Shown here: one piece after another, positions 32,106 to 40,343 of the stretch
How positions within the stretch are numbered: position 1 is the first letter of the stretch
Layout: each line of letters starts with the position of its first letter
Source: a bacterium
GTDB taxonomy: Bacteria; Patescibacteria; JAEDAM01; Absconditabacterales; Absconditicoccaceae
Assembly: GCA_017442645.1 (NCBI GenBank)
Contig: JAFRZH010000030.1
Location: 1-41,193, forward strand
DNA: 41,193 nucleotides
Reading direction: 5' to 3'
Notes under the pieces: model-generated
Databases searched by the model: none
What the model was told of the DNA's origin: nothing
The model's input: the letters and a program-made list of their open reading frames with translations, nothing else
Program-made: the position numbers and the translations under genes

Positions 32106-32163
32106 AAAAAGTTTGATTCCAGATCAAACTAGTCCGAGCCGGTGCGAACACCACAAACTTTTT
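32106..32163 (+). ncRNA. Alternative-folding element
   Basis: Two competing pairings are visible. AGTTTGAT-TCCAG-ATCAAACT (32110-32130) forms a local hairpin. Alternatively AAAAAGTTTG (32106-32115) pairs with CAAACTTTTT (32154-32163) and encloses GGTG-CGAA-CACC. The second form ends in a T-run like a terminator. It follows the nuclease-like gene; a -10-like TATAGTATAAT comes right after. Confidence 0.4.
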
Positions 32164-32240
32164 CACCTATAGTATAATGAAAAATTTTTCAAAATCAAGT
32201 TTTTATAAAAATAAATTGTCAAAAAAACAAAGAAAAGAAG

Positions 32241-32268
32241 TTGAAACGATGAAGAAAATGGGTATAGT
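32241..32268 (+). promoter_or_regulatory. Recurrent promoter, copy 2
   Basis: TTGAAA (32241), 16 bases, TATAGT (32263-32268), inside a stretch matching the copy at 34411 (ATGAAGAAAATGGGTATAGT in both). It drives the broken NYN gene. Confidence 0.65.
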
Positions 32269-32295
32269 AGAGATGATTTATATCTTTTTTTCTCA

Positions 32296-32820
32296 ATGTG
32301 AAATTATGCTTTTATTGATGGTCAAAATCTCTATCGTTGAATTCAAGAAATTGATAATGAAGAAACTTGGAAATTAGATTTAAAAAATTTAGAACTTATT
32401 TATATGAGAAATATCATATTCAAAAAGCTTATTATTTTATTGGATACAGTCAAAACATCAATCAAGATTTATATACTTTTTTACAAGAATGTGGTTTTAT
32501 TATCTGTTTTAAAAAACAAAATAAAGCAATGGAAACTCACAAAAAGGGGAATATTGATAGTGATTTAATTTTTACAGTTATGCAAAAATTGATAGATGAA
32601 GCAGATCAATTTGATAAAATTCTTTTAGTTTCTTGAGATGGTGATTTTAAAATTTTAGTAGATTTCTTGATTAAAAAAGAGAGATTTTTAAAAATTTTGT
32701 TCCCTAATAAAAAATACGCATAATAAAAAATACGCATCATCATTATATAAATCATTACCCCCAAGTTTGTATGACTATCTATCAAATTTAAAGTCAAAAA
32801 TTCAATTAGAAGATGAATAA
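32296..32820 (+). pseudogene. NYN-domain (LabA/DUF88-like) ribonuclease, frameshifted
   Basis: The intact form would start ATG TGA AAT (M-G-N) and read YAFIDGQNLYRGIQEID, then KFRTYLYEKYHIQKAYYFIGY, KGNIDSDLIF, SGDGDFKILV and a tail ending SKIQLEDE. The acidic residues of NYN/PIN-like nucleases (FIDGQN, NIDSD, SGDGDF) are conserved. Two lesions break it: six A at 32382-32387 where seven would keep frame, and a 16-bp tandem duplication at 32706-32737 that brings in a stop. Both are of the slippage type, so it may be a decayed gene or a phase-variable one. Confidence 0.75.
32706..32737 (+). repeat. 16-bp tandem duplication in the NYN gene
   Basis: AATAAAAAATACGCAT occurs twice in direct succession (32706-32721 and 32722-32737). 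Removing one copy restores the reading frame to the natural stop at 32818. Confidence 0.9.
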
Positions 32821-32947
32821 AAAAAATGAAGAGTCTCCACAAAGCACCTACACTTTTAGGATTCTCTTCTTCTTAATGTATAATCATTATACTTAAAAAA
32901 AATTCAAAATCAAGTTTTTTACAGAATAAATTTATATCATCTGAAGA

Positions 32948-32974
32948 ACGGGGATGAAAGTTCTCGTTTTTTTT
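32948..32974 (+). terminator. Recurrent terminator, ACGGGGA family
   Basis: ACGGGGA-TGAAAG-TTCTCGT and eight T. Similar elements lie at 5134, 34286, 35444 and 36378. Confidence 0.8.
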
Positions 32975-33032
32975 GTAAAAAAACTTGATTTATAATATTT
33001 TATCCATAATATATGGATATATTTGTACATAT

Positions 33033-33611
33033 ATGATAGTTAAAATGATACAACAATTATTAAATCATGAGAATACTTGTTTTACTTTTCAGGAGATTTT
33101 TAATCTTTATCAAAAAAATGAAGATTCGTTAAGACATCTCTTAACAAGGTATAAAAAACAAGGAATTTTATTAAATCCTAAACAAGGAATACGGACTCTT
33201 CCCCACTATAGTCAAGAAGAATTAGCTTCTAAATTATTTCCAGGATGATATCTTTCTTTGGAAAGAGTATTGTTTGATGTTGGAGTTAATTTTCAGCGAT
33301 ATGCTTGAACCCAAACAGTAATTTGGACCAAAAATACTTCTCTTGATGTGAACGATGAACATTATCTCAGCTACAGTATTAAGTCAGATTTATACCACAA
33401 TTCTTTATATATTCAAGAATATAATGGCATTCGTAAAGCCATGCCAGAAAGGGCATTATGTGATTTAGTCTATCTAAATCCTAATACATGACTTGATAAT
33501 CCACAATATTTTCAGACAGATCAGAGTATTCGTAGATTAAAAAAACTTCTTCCCTTTTATCCCAAATCTACTCAACAACATGTGATGAAATTCCTTACTC
33601 AGCAGATATAA
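33033..33611 (+). CDS. AbiEi-like antitoxin of a type IV toxin-antitoxin system
   Basis: 192 residues. An N-terminal winged-helix part (FTFQEIFNLYQKNEDSLRHLLTRYKKQG) is followed by GGYLSLERVLFDVGVNFQRYAGTQTVIW and MPERALCDLVYLNP, the pattern of AbiEi regulators. AbiEi represses its own promoter and neutralises AbiEii; the pair can give abortive-infection phage defence. A second ATG at 33045 is a possible start. TGA gives glycines in PGGYLS and YAGTQ. It overlaps the next gene. Confidence 0.82.
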
Positions 33612-34284
33612 AGCTAAACATGAAGCTTATATGAAAGAGATTTTAAATCTGATTTATACTGGAGATTTTAAAGATAGTATTGGGTTTAAATGAGGAAATC
33701 TTGCTTTTTTGAAATATGGATTAACAAGATTTTCTACAGATATCGATATTGATCTGATAGATAAATCCAAAGAAAAAGAGGTTATTGAATTTTTTGATGA
33801 TAATTTAATCGCATTTGGATCGGTTGAAAAGATCTTAGGGAAAGATTTACACCGTTGGAGATTATATTATGAATTGTGAAGTCGGATTATTAAGATCGAA
33901 CTCAATAAAAGAGAAAATCCTTATACTCAGTATGAAAAAATTACGATTGATCAGTTAGAAATTACTGCTCAAACAATAACTTCAATGTTTGGTAATAAAC
34001 TATGTGCATTATGAACAAGACGATATAATAGAGATTTATATGATGTAAACTTCTTTTTACAACAATGATTCTCCATTGATCCTCAAATTATTTTTCAACA
34101 AACTTGATTCTCACTGAAAGAATGGATCCAATATTTAATCAAGCATATTCCTATAAAATTTTCAGAGAATACCATTTTACACCAATTGTGAGAAGTGTTA
34201 GAAGATCATCAAAAAGGGCGAGTCAAAAAGGAACTAATTGAAGATACTATCAAAAGATTACAAGAGTATCTTAATCATCTTTAG
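33580..34284 (+). CDS. AbiEii-like nucleotidyltransferase toxin
   Basis: 234 residues from ATG TGA TGA at 33580, or 217 from ATG 33631. The motif FKGGNLAFLKYGLTRFSTDI followed by DIDLID is the nucleotidyltransferase signature of AbiEii (GG, S/T, DxD). IKIELNKRENP supplies the third acidic residue and RRYNRDLYDVNFFL the conserved C-terminal motif. AbiEii-type toxins block translation or growth by nucleotide transfer. The first Gly of KGGN is TGA-coded. It is translationally coupled to AbiEi. Confidence 0.88.
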
Positions 34285-34285
34285 A

Positions 34286-34311
34286 ACGGGGATGAATGTC
34301 CTCGTTTTTTT
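34286..34311 (+). terminator. Recurrent terminator after abiE
   Basis: ACGGGGA-TGAATG-TCCTCGT and a T-run, 2 bases after the AbiEii stop. Confidence 0.8.
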
Positions 34312-34330
34312 AAAATCTCACCATAATGAA

Positions 34331-34378
34331 CCTCATCCGTCCTTCGGGCACCTTCTCCTTAGCAAGGAGAAGGAGAGG
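34331..34378. repeat. REP-like palindromic element 1
   Basis: CCTCATCCGTCCTTCGGGCA followed by the perfect hairpin CCTTCTCCTT-AGCA-AGGAGAAGG and GAGAGG. It is far richer in G+C than its surroundings and of a type I recognise as a dispersed intergenic repeat in unrelated phyla. It lies between the abiE terminator and the next promoter. Confidence 0.65.
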
Positions 34379-34410
34379 TAAGCGTGTCAAAAAAAATAAA
34401 GAAAAATTAA

Positions 34411-34438
34411 TTGAAATAATGAAGAAAATGGGTATAGT
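34411..34438 (+). promoter_or_regulatory. Recurrent promoter, copy 3
   Basis: TTGAAA (34411), 16 bases, TATAGT (34433-34438), within the shared block that starts TGTCAAAAAAAATAAAGAAA. It transcribes towards the palindrome at 34489 and the KilA-N gene. Confidence 0.65.
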
Positions 34439-34488
34439 AGAAATGAAGTTATGACCTCTTTATCTTATGATATAAAAATACAAAATGT

Positions 34489-34513
34489 AAAGGGGTCGAA
34501 TTCGACCCCTTTT
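34489..34513 (+). promoter_or_regulatory. Perfect 24-bp palindrome before the KilA-N gene
   Basis: AAAGGGGTCGAA/TTCGACCCCTTT plus one T, with no spacer, 24 bases before the KilA-N start. It can act as an intrinsic terminator of the leader from promoter copy 3 (attenuation), or as an operator with half-site GGGGTCGAA for the DNA-binding protein. Confidence 0.6.
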
Positions 34514-34536
34514 AAAATATTACCTTGTTAATAACC

Positions 34537-35406
34537 ATGATCAAAACTCTTGCAAAAATCAATGTTCAAGGACATGATATATGAATGAAAAAAATAGGAA
34601 AAGAAGATTATATTTGCCTTAGCGATATGGTTAATGGATTTGGTAAAGAAGATAGTATTAAAAATCGATTAAGAAATAAAGATACTATTGAATTTTTATG
34701 AACACGGGAAAAACTTCATAATTCTGATTTTAATGAAGCTTGATTTTTAGAATTACGATCACAATCTTGAACTAGTAGATTTGTTCTTTCTCCTCAAAAA
34801 TGGAAAGAAAATACTAATGCAATATGAATTCAATCTACCCCTTGAAAATGATGATGAACCTATGCACATCTTGATATTGCTCTAGAATTTGCTGCTCATC
34901 TTCATCCTGCATTTAGATTATTTCTGATAAAAGATTATCAAAGATTAAAAAATGAAGAACAATATAAATTAGAAACCAATTGGGATTTTAAAAGATGACT
35001 AACTAAGATTAATTATGGATTTATGACAGATTCTATCCAAACCCATTTAATTCCTCATAAATTAGATTCTAAAACTGTTCCTATGATTTATGCTGAAGAA
35101 GCTGATTTAATTAATCTAGCATTATTTAATATAACTGCTCAACAGCGAAGAGAAACTCATATAAAGGAGTCTAAAGAATGATATAATATGAGAGATTTTG
35201 CTACACCAGAACAACTTGTTGTATTAACAAATCTTGAGTTTAAAAATAGTGAAATGATTACTGATTGAATTCCCCAATCTGAAAGATTAATGATTCTTAA
35301 TAAATTAGCCATTCAACAAATGACTAAACTGACAAAAAAGCAAGAAATGCCAATCTTACCAAATCCTATAGAAACATTACAAATAGGGAAAGAAAATGAG
35401 AGATAA
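34537..35406 (+). CDS. KilA-N domain protein
   Basis: 289 residues. The N-terminal KilA-N domain has YICLSDMVNGFG, EFLGTREKLHNSDFNEAGF and GTYAHLDIALEFAAHLHPAF followed by RLFLIKDYQRLK, the family signature. KilA-N domains bind DNA and are typical of phages, large DNA viruses and mobile islands. The C-terminal half is helical (HKLDSKTVPMIYAEEADLIN..., MRDFATPEQLVVLTNLE). Many TGA-coded glycines, including three in a row in PGKGGGTY. Preceded by a palindrome that may control it and followed by a recurrent terminator. Confidence 0.88.
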
Positions 35407-35443
35407 TCAATACACTCACTGTTGAATACGGAATTTTAAAAAG

Positions 35444-35472
35444 AACGGAGATGAAAGTTCTCTCTCTTTTTT
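35444..35472 (+). terminator. Recurrent terminator variant
   Basis: ACGGAGA-TGAAAGT-TCTC with a CTCTTTTTT tail, followed directly by TGTCAAAAAAAATAAAGAAA as in the promoter module. Confidence 0.65.
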
Positions 35473-35546
35473 GTCAAAAAAAATAAAGAAAAAGAAGTTG
35501 CTTTTATGTATATTGGAGGTAGTTATTATTTATTAATAAAGTATTC

Positions 35547-35801
35547 ATGGATAAAATTTCTTTGATTCATATTAAAGTTAAAGAATGTCATGAAAATGAA
35601 GAGACTTATTTTTTGTGAACAAGTCCTGAATTAGAATGATTACTTATAGAAGCTAAATCTATTGAAGAATTAGAAAGCAAGGCTCCATGAGTGATTAATG
35701 CGTATCTCCAAACACTTCAAGAAGTGAAAGAAATGCAAAATATCTATGACCATAAATTAAGTATCTTTTTCAATTGGGAAAAAATGTTTACTTTAGCTTA
35801 A
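35547..35801 (+). CDS. hicB: HicB-like antitoxin
   Basis: 84 residues. A beta strand region (SLIHIKVKECHENEETYFLG) and TSPELEGLLIEAKSIEELES with helical KAPGVINAYLQTL form the HicB partial RNase-H-like fold (canonical PdlpGl.teGdt.eEa...). No C-terminal DNA-binding domain is obvious. It lies 12 bases before the HicA-like gene, the reverse of the more usual hicA-hicB order. TGA encodes Gly in FLGTSPELEGLL and APGVI. Confidence 0.72.
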
Positions 35802-35813
35802 TATCACTCAGGA

Positions 35814-36041
35814 ATGAATATATGGGCTACATTTACTTATAAAAAGATTTCTAGTATTCTTAAAGGTTATGGTTGTAAATATATGAGAACGAGTTGAAGT
35901 CATGAAATCTGGTATAATCCAAAAGATAATGCAGTATTTGTGGTGGTACATCATAAAAATGAAGCAATGAAAATAGGAACTTAAAAAAGTATGATCGAAC
36001 AATCAAAAATTCCAGAAGAATATTTTCTCAAAATGAGATAG
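35814..36041 (+). pseudogene. hicA: HicA-like toxin with premature TAA
   Basis: The frame reads YKKISSILKGYGCKYMRTSG, SHEIWYNPKD, VFVVVHHKNEAMKIGT, then TAA at 35982-35984, then KSMIEQSKIPEEYFLKMR and TAG at 36039. HicA proteins continue kGTLrsIlkqagis.eeFl here, so TAA replaces a leucine TTA by one substitution. The catalytic His of GSH is present, but the C-terminal helix is cut off (56 of 75 residues). HicA cleaves mRNA; the truncated form is probably inactive. Confidence 0.75.
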
Positions 36042-36070
36042 CAATAAATTTATTGTGATAATCAAAGTTC

Positions 36071-36367
36071 ATGAATACTACACAAATCAATTTTAGAATT
36101 CCTCTTGAATTAAAACAAATGGCTCAATTAAAAGCAGAAGAATATGGGACAAATCTGAATTTTTTAATGAAACTTTTTTTAACGAAATTTGTCCAATGAG
36201 AGAATATCGTTACTTTTACACAAGAAATTGATATGGAAAAAATCTTTGATGAAGGAGTTATCTCTTATCTTTCATCAAATCAATGAAAAAAACAAATCAA
36301 AAAGCTTAATTCGATGATTATGGAAATTGTTGATAATCCTGAAGAAGAGAAAAAATATTTAGTATAA
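36071..36367 (+). CDS. RelB/DinJ-like antitoxin without a visible toxin
   Basis: 98 residues. N-terminal NTTQINFRIPLELKQMAQLKAEEYGTNLNFLMKLFLTKF is a ribbon-helix-helix of the RelB/DinJ kind. The C-terminal half (TQEIDMEKIFDEG..., KKLNSMIMEIVDNPEEEKKY) is an acidic helical toxin-binding tail. No toxin follows; a terminator comes 11 bases after the stop. It may be an orphan antitoxin or the regulator of the preceding pair. Confidence 0.7.
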
Positions 36368-36377
36368 ATGTTAAAGA

Positions 36378-36403
36378 ACGGGGATGAAAGTCCTCGTTTT
36401 TTT
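36378..36403 (+). terminator. Recurrent terminator after the RelB-like gene
   Basis: ACGGGGA-TGAAAG-TCCTCGT and seven T. Confidence 0.85.
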
Positions 36404-36411
36404 ATCTGTAT

Positions 36412-36440
36412 GGACGACGGCCTGCCTCGTCCTTTTTTTC
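36412..36440 (+). terminator. Second, GC-rich terminator-like hairpin
   Basis: GGACGA-CGGCCTGCC-TCGTCC followed by TTTTTTTC. Its G+C is unlike the surroundings, as with the REP-like elements. 36368-36618 holds this, the terminator before it and REP-like element 2, and no gene. Confidence 0.6.
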
Positions 36441-36517
36441 TTTTTTTTACTTGTTTTTTAGAGTCCTTTTCTCTATAAAGAGAGATACAAAAAATAAATG
36501 AACATGACGAATTTGAT

Positions 36518-36593
36518 GTCATTCTGAGTGAAACGAAGAATCTTAATGTATTACAAGATGTTTCGCTATCGCTCAACCTGACGAATAAGTGTC
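36518..36593. repeat. REP-like element 2
   Basis: GTCATTCTGAGTGAAACGAA, GAATCTT..., AAGATGTTTCGCTATCGCTC, AACCTGAC. The ends form imperfect inverted repeats. This GTCATTCTGAGCGAA...TTCG..GCTCA..TGAC form is familiar to me as a dispersed repeat in Bacteroidota and other phyla. It ends 25 bases before the helicase start. Confidence 0.65.
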
Positions 36594-36618
36594 AGACTTT
36601 TACTCTTTTTTAAATGTT

Positions 36619-38340
36619 ATGACTACTGAAAATACTGCTCAATATACGACTTTTTCAGATCTTGGGCTTTCTGAAGAAATTCTTGCTTCCTTGAAAGAAA
36701 AAGGATTCGAGAAACCTTCTCCGATCCAAGAAAAAGTGATTCCCGTTTTACTGCAAGGACAAGGAAATATCATCGGACAAGCTGCAACGGGAACAGGAAA
36801 AACTGCGGCTTTTGGACTTCCGATTTTGGAAAAATTTATTCCTCAAGAAAGAAGTTCCAACCATGCTCCTCAATTTCTGATTTTAACTCCAACCAGAGAA
36901 CTTGCGATTCAAATCACGGAAGAGCTCAATTCTTTTCAATCACATAAGAAGAAAAAGGCACATATCGTTTCGATTTACGGAGGGCAGAGTTACACGATTC
37001 AGCTTCGTGCTTTGAAAAAAGGTGCGGATATCATCGTGGCGACTCCAGGAAGAATGATCGATCATTTGCATAATGGGGTGATTAATTTGAAACAGATAAA
37101 AACGCTGATTCTCGATGAGGCAGATGAAATGCTCAATATGGGATTTATCGACGATATCGAGGAAATTTTTGAAAATACGCCGAAAGACAAACAAGTTCTT
37201 CTTTTTTCTGCGACCATGCCAAAACCGATTCTCAATGTTGCGAAAAAATATATGGGAGAATACGAGCTTCTTTCTGTGAAGACCGAACAATTAACCACAA
37301 CTCAAACGACGCAGATTTATTTTGAGGTCCGTGAGAGTGATAAATTCGAGGCTTTATGTAGAATCATTGATATTGAGCCAGATTTTTATGGAATTATTTT
37401 TACTAAGACAAAGTTGGATTGCGATTTTGTTGCTTCAAAATTTTCAGAAAGGTGATATCCTTGTCAAGGACTCCATGGTGATGTGCAACAGAAACAGAGG
37501 GAGAGAATCTTGAAAGATTTTAAAGAAAAAAAGACAAAAATTCTGGTTGCTACAGATGTTGCAGCTCGTGGAATCGATGTGAATAATATCTCTCATGTGA
37601 TCAATTATTCCCTTCCTCAAGATACGGAAAGTTATATCCATAGAGTAGGAAGAACGGGAAGAGCCGGGAAAACAGGGAAAGCGATTACGTTTGTGACTCC
37701 GCAAGAATATAGAAGAATTTTATTGATTCAGAGAGTCACGAAAACCGATATTCAGAAAGGTGCGATCCCAAGTGTCGAAGAAATTATCCAAGCAAGGAAG
37801 CAAAAACTCAAAAATGATATTGATGCCGTTCTTTGAGGAAAGAAGTATCAACAATATTTATCATTAGCAAAATTCCTCCTTGAGAATAGGACTCCAGAAG
37901 AAGTGATTTCTGCACTTTTGAAATTGAATTATCAAGATGGACTCACTCCCGATGAATGTAAAAAGATCGAAGAAATCTCACTTGATCAAACAGGGACAAC
38001 CAGACTTTTTATTGCTCTTTGAAGAAATCAAGGATATTCTCCTCGTTCTCTCGTGGAAATGCTTCAAGAAGAAACTGGAATCAAAAGCAGAATGATCGAT
38101 GATGTCCGTGTTTTAGAAGATTTTTCGTTTGTTACCGTTCCTTTCGAAGAAGCGGAGATTATTCTTCAACTCTTTTCGAAAAAGAAGACGAATGGAAGAT
38201 CTTTGATATCTAAAGCAAAAGATAAGAAATCTGACTCTTCCTCAAGAAGATCTGAAAGACCAAGAAGAGAATCTTCCTCTCATTTTCGTAAGAGAGATGA
38301 AGAAAGAAGAAAGTTTTATAAAGGAAGAAAAGAAAAGTAA
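36619..38340 (+). CDS. DEAD-box ATP-dependent RNA helicase
   Basis: 573 residues with all helicase motifs: Q motif (KPSPIQ), Walker A AATGTGKT (about 55), PTRELA, TPGR, DEAD (about 164), [13 protein letters not shown] and [10 protein letters not shown] (about 340). A DbpA/CsdA-type RNA-binding domain follows (about 465-525), then a basic Ser/Arg-rich tail ending [10 protein letters not shown]. Such CsdA/DeaD-like enzymes unwind RNA in ribosome assembly and cold adaptation. ATG 36619 is preferred over GTG 36589, which lies inside REP-like element 2. TGA-coded glycines in SERGYP, VLGGKK and ALGRNQG. Confidence 0.95.
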
Positions 38341-38360
38341 CTTTTATTTTTCATGGTACC

Positions 38361-39188
38361 ATGGCTAGAAGATTATTTTGTTCCCTATCTCCAATGACTT
38401 ATAAAATTTCTTATTATAAAGAAATTCTTTTGCGTAAGATTAAAAATCTGTTGATATTTTGGAAGTTTGCAAATAAAAAATCAGAGGATAAACTTCCTAT
38501 TTTGATCAAGAAAAGTAATTCATTGATCCGTCGTCGTTTAGGAAATGTTGATATGCGTTTACAAGAAAACAAAGCCGTTAATCTTTCATTAGCTGCACCT
38601 AAAATCAGTAATATTATTATCAAACCTGGAGAAATTTTTTCTTTTTGGAAACTTGTTGGTAATCCTACAGAAAAAAAGGGATATAAAGAAGGATTAACAT
38701 TATATTTTGATGAGATAAGATCTGGTATTGGTGGGGGTATATGTCAAATGACAAATTTATTGCATCGACTTGTCTTACATTCTGATTTAAAAATTATAGA
38801 ATATCACCATCATAATCGTTTTGATTTATTTCCAGATTTTAAGAGAGTAATTCCATTTTGAACAGGAACTGCTATTATGTATAATTATTTTGATTATAGA
38901 GTACAAAATATCAGCAAAGATAATATTTATCAAATTATTCTCTATACCACGAACAAGTATTTGTGTGGAGAACTTCGTTGTACAAAAAAACTTCCCTATT
39001 CTTATCACATTCAAGCAGAGAATGAATATTTTTCAAAAGAACAAGGAATAGTTTACAGAAATGGGGAAATTTATAGAAAGACTATCGATAAAAGAACAGG
39101 AAATATGATCAAAAATGAACTCATCGTAAAAAATCATGCAAAAGTCTGTTATTCAACAGACCATTTAAAAATCATTGAGAAGAAATAA
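38361..39188 (+). CDS. VanW-family protein
   Basis: 275 residues. IIKPGEIFSFWKLVGNPTEK, KGYKEGLTLYF, GIGGGICQMTNLLHRLVLHS, EYHHHNRFD and VIPFGTGTAIMYNYFDYRVQN are the VanW core motifs. VanW proteins occur near peptidoglycan and vancomycin-resistance genes but have no settled biochemical role. The TGA at 38859 gives the Gly of PFGTG, invariant in the family. It lies 20 bases after the helicase stop and converges on dprA. Confidence 0.88.
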
Positions 39189-39214
39189 TATTGATCGATG
39201 CAACGGTTAAAGTT

Positions 39215-40243
39215 TTAGGCCTTTACTGTATAAATCCCAGGAGAACTTTGATAAATTGCCCCTTTAATTTCAAGCATCGTTAAAAGAGAAAGAACTTCTG
39301 CTTGTGGAAGAGAAATTTTATCGATCCAAAGCGTATAATCTTTATTTTCATATTGTTGCAAGAGTTTAATAATCTGTACTTCGTTTTCAGTCAGATTTTT
39401 TTCTTCTTTTGGAATTTTTTCTTCTCTTACCGTATCATAGCCTCAAGAGATTTTTGGAGAAAAAAGAGAAGAAATCTGATCGAAATTAACAAGCATTTCT
39501 GCTTTCTTTTGTGCTAGGAGAAGATTACTTCCTTTCCCATTTTGAGCAAAGAACTGGTTTGGGGCGATGAAAATCTTTTTTTTATATTTCATGGCAAAGT
39601 CAGCAGTAATAAGGCTTCAAGAAGATTCTTTAGCTTCTGGAATGAAAAGATAATCAGCAAGTCCTGCAATCAATCTATTTCTCTGAGGAAAACTTCGATT
39701 TGTTGGCTCAAAATTAAGTTTAAATTCCGAAATAACACAACCTCCATTTTCGACAATTTCTTGGAGAAGATGTCTTTCTTCTCAGTCAAGATACTTTCTA
39801 AAACCTCATCATAAAACGGCAATCGTAGGAAGATGATATTTAAGAGAAAGTTTGTGACATTTTTGGTCGATTCCTTTTGCAAGTCCAGAGACAGTAACGA
39901 CTTTTTTATTAGATAAAGTGGGAAACATTTCTTCCAAAAGCTGTTCGGCATAGGGAGACATTTGTCTTGGTCCCACAATTCCAAGGATTTTCTGTGATAA
40001 AAGAGAAAGATCACCGATATAATAGAAGAGATAAGGACTTCAAGGGATAAGTTTAAATTTTACAGGATAATCTTCTGAAAATTCGGTAATCCCTTGAAGA
40101 TTGTATTTCTCCATTCGTTTGATAAGTTTTTCTTTTCTTTCGGGATCATTTTCAATTGACGATTGTTCTTTGAGTTGTTTAGGAGTGATGTCAGCATTTA
40201 AAGAATAATAATAGATTTTTTCTTGTTCTTCTCTTGTATTCAT
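39215..40243 (-). CDS. dprA: DNA-processing protein DprA (Smf)
   Basis: 342 residues. A SAM-like N-terminal domain, then the Rossmann-type core: KILGIVGPRQMSPYAEQLLE, VSGLAKGIDQKCH, LGGGFRKYLDGEERHLL, GGCVISEFKLNFEPTNRSFP and QRNRLIAGLADYLFIPEAK. A C-terminal winged helix (TENEVQIIKLLQQY...LLTMLEIKGAIYQSSPGIY) completes the family layout. DprA binds incoming single-stranded DNA and loads RecA during transformation. The start at 40243 (MNTREEQEKIYYYSL) fits the family. ComEC and type IV pilus genes are not in the window. Confidence 0.93.
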
Positions 40244-40343
40244 CAAAATATCAAAAAATAAACGTATATGATAATATTTTTTGACAAACAAAAATCAACT
40301 TTTTTTTAGACAAAATAAATTTAAGAATCCTCTAAAAAGGAAA

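Noticed and set aside
32177..32377. Plus-strand open frame spanning the promoter of the NYN gene
   Set aside because: It covers the repeated promoter block and runs out of frame with the clear NYN similarity.
33048..33060. ACAACAATTATT in the AbiEi start region resembles the S-layer junction palindrome
   Set aside because: Only 12 bases match; the TTGTG arm and the following TCTCCT context are missing. In AT-rich DNA this is plausibly chance.
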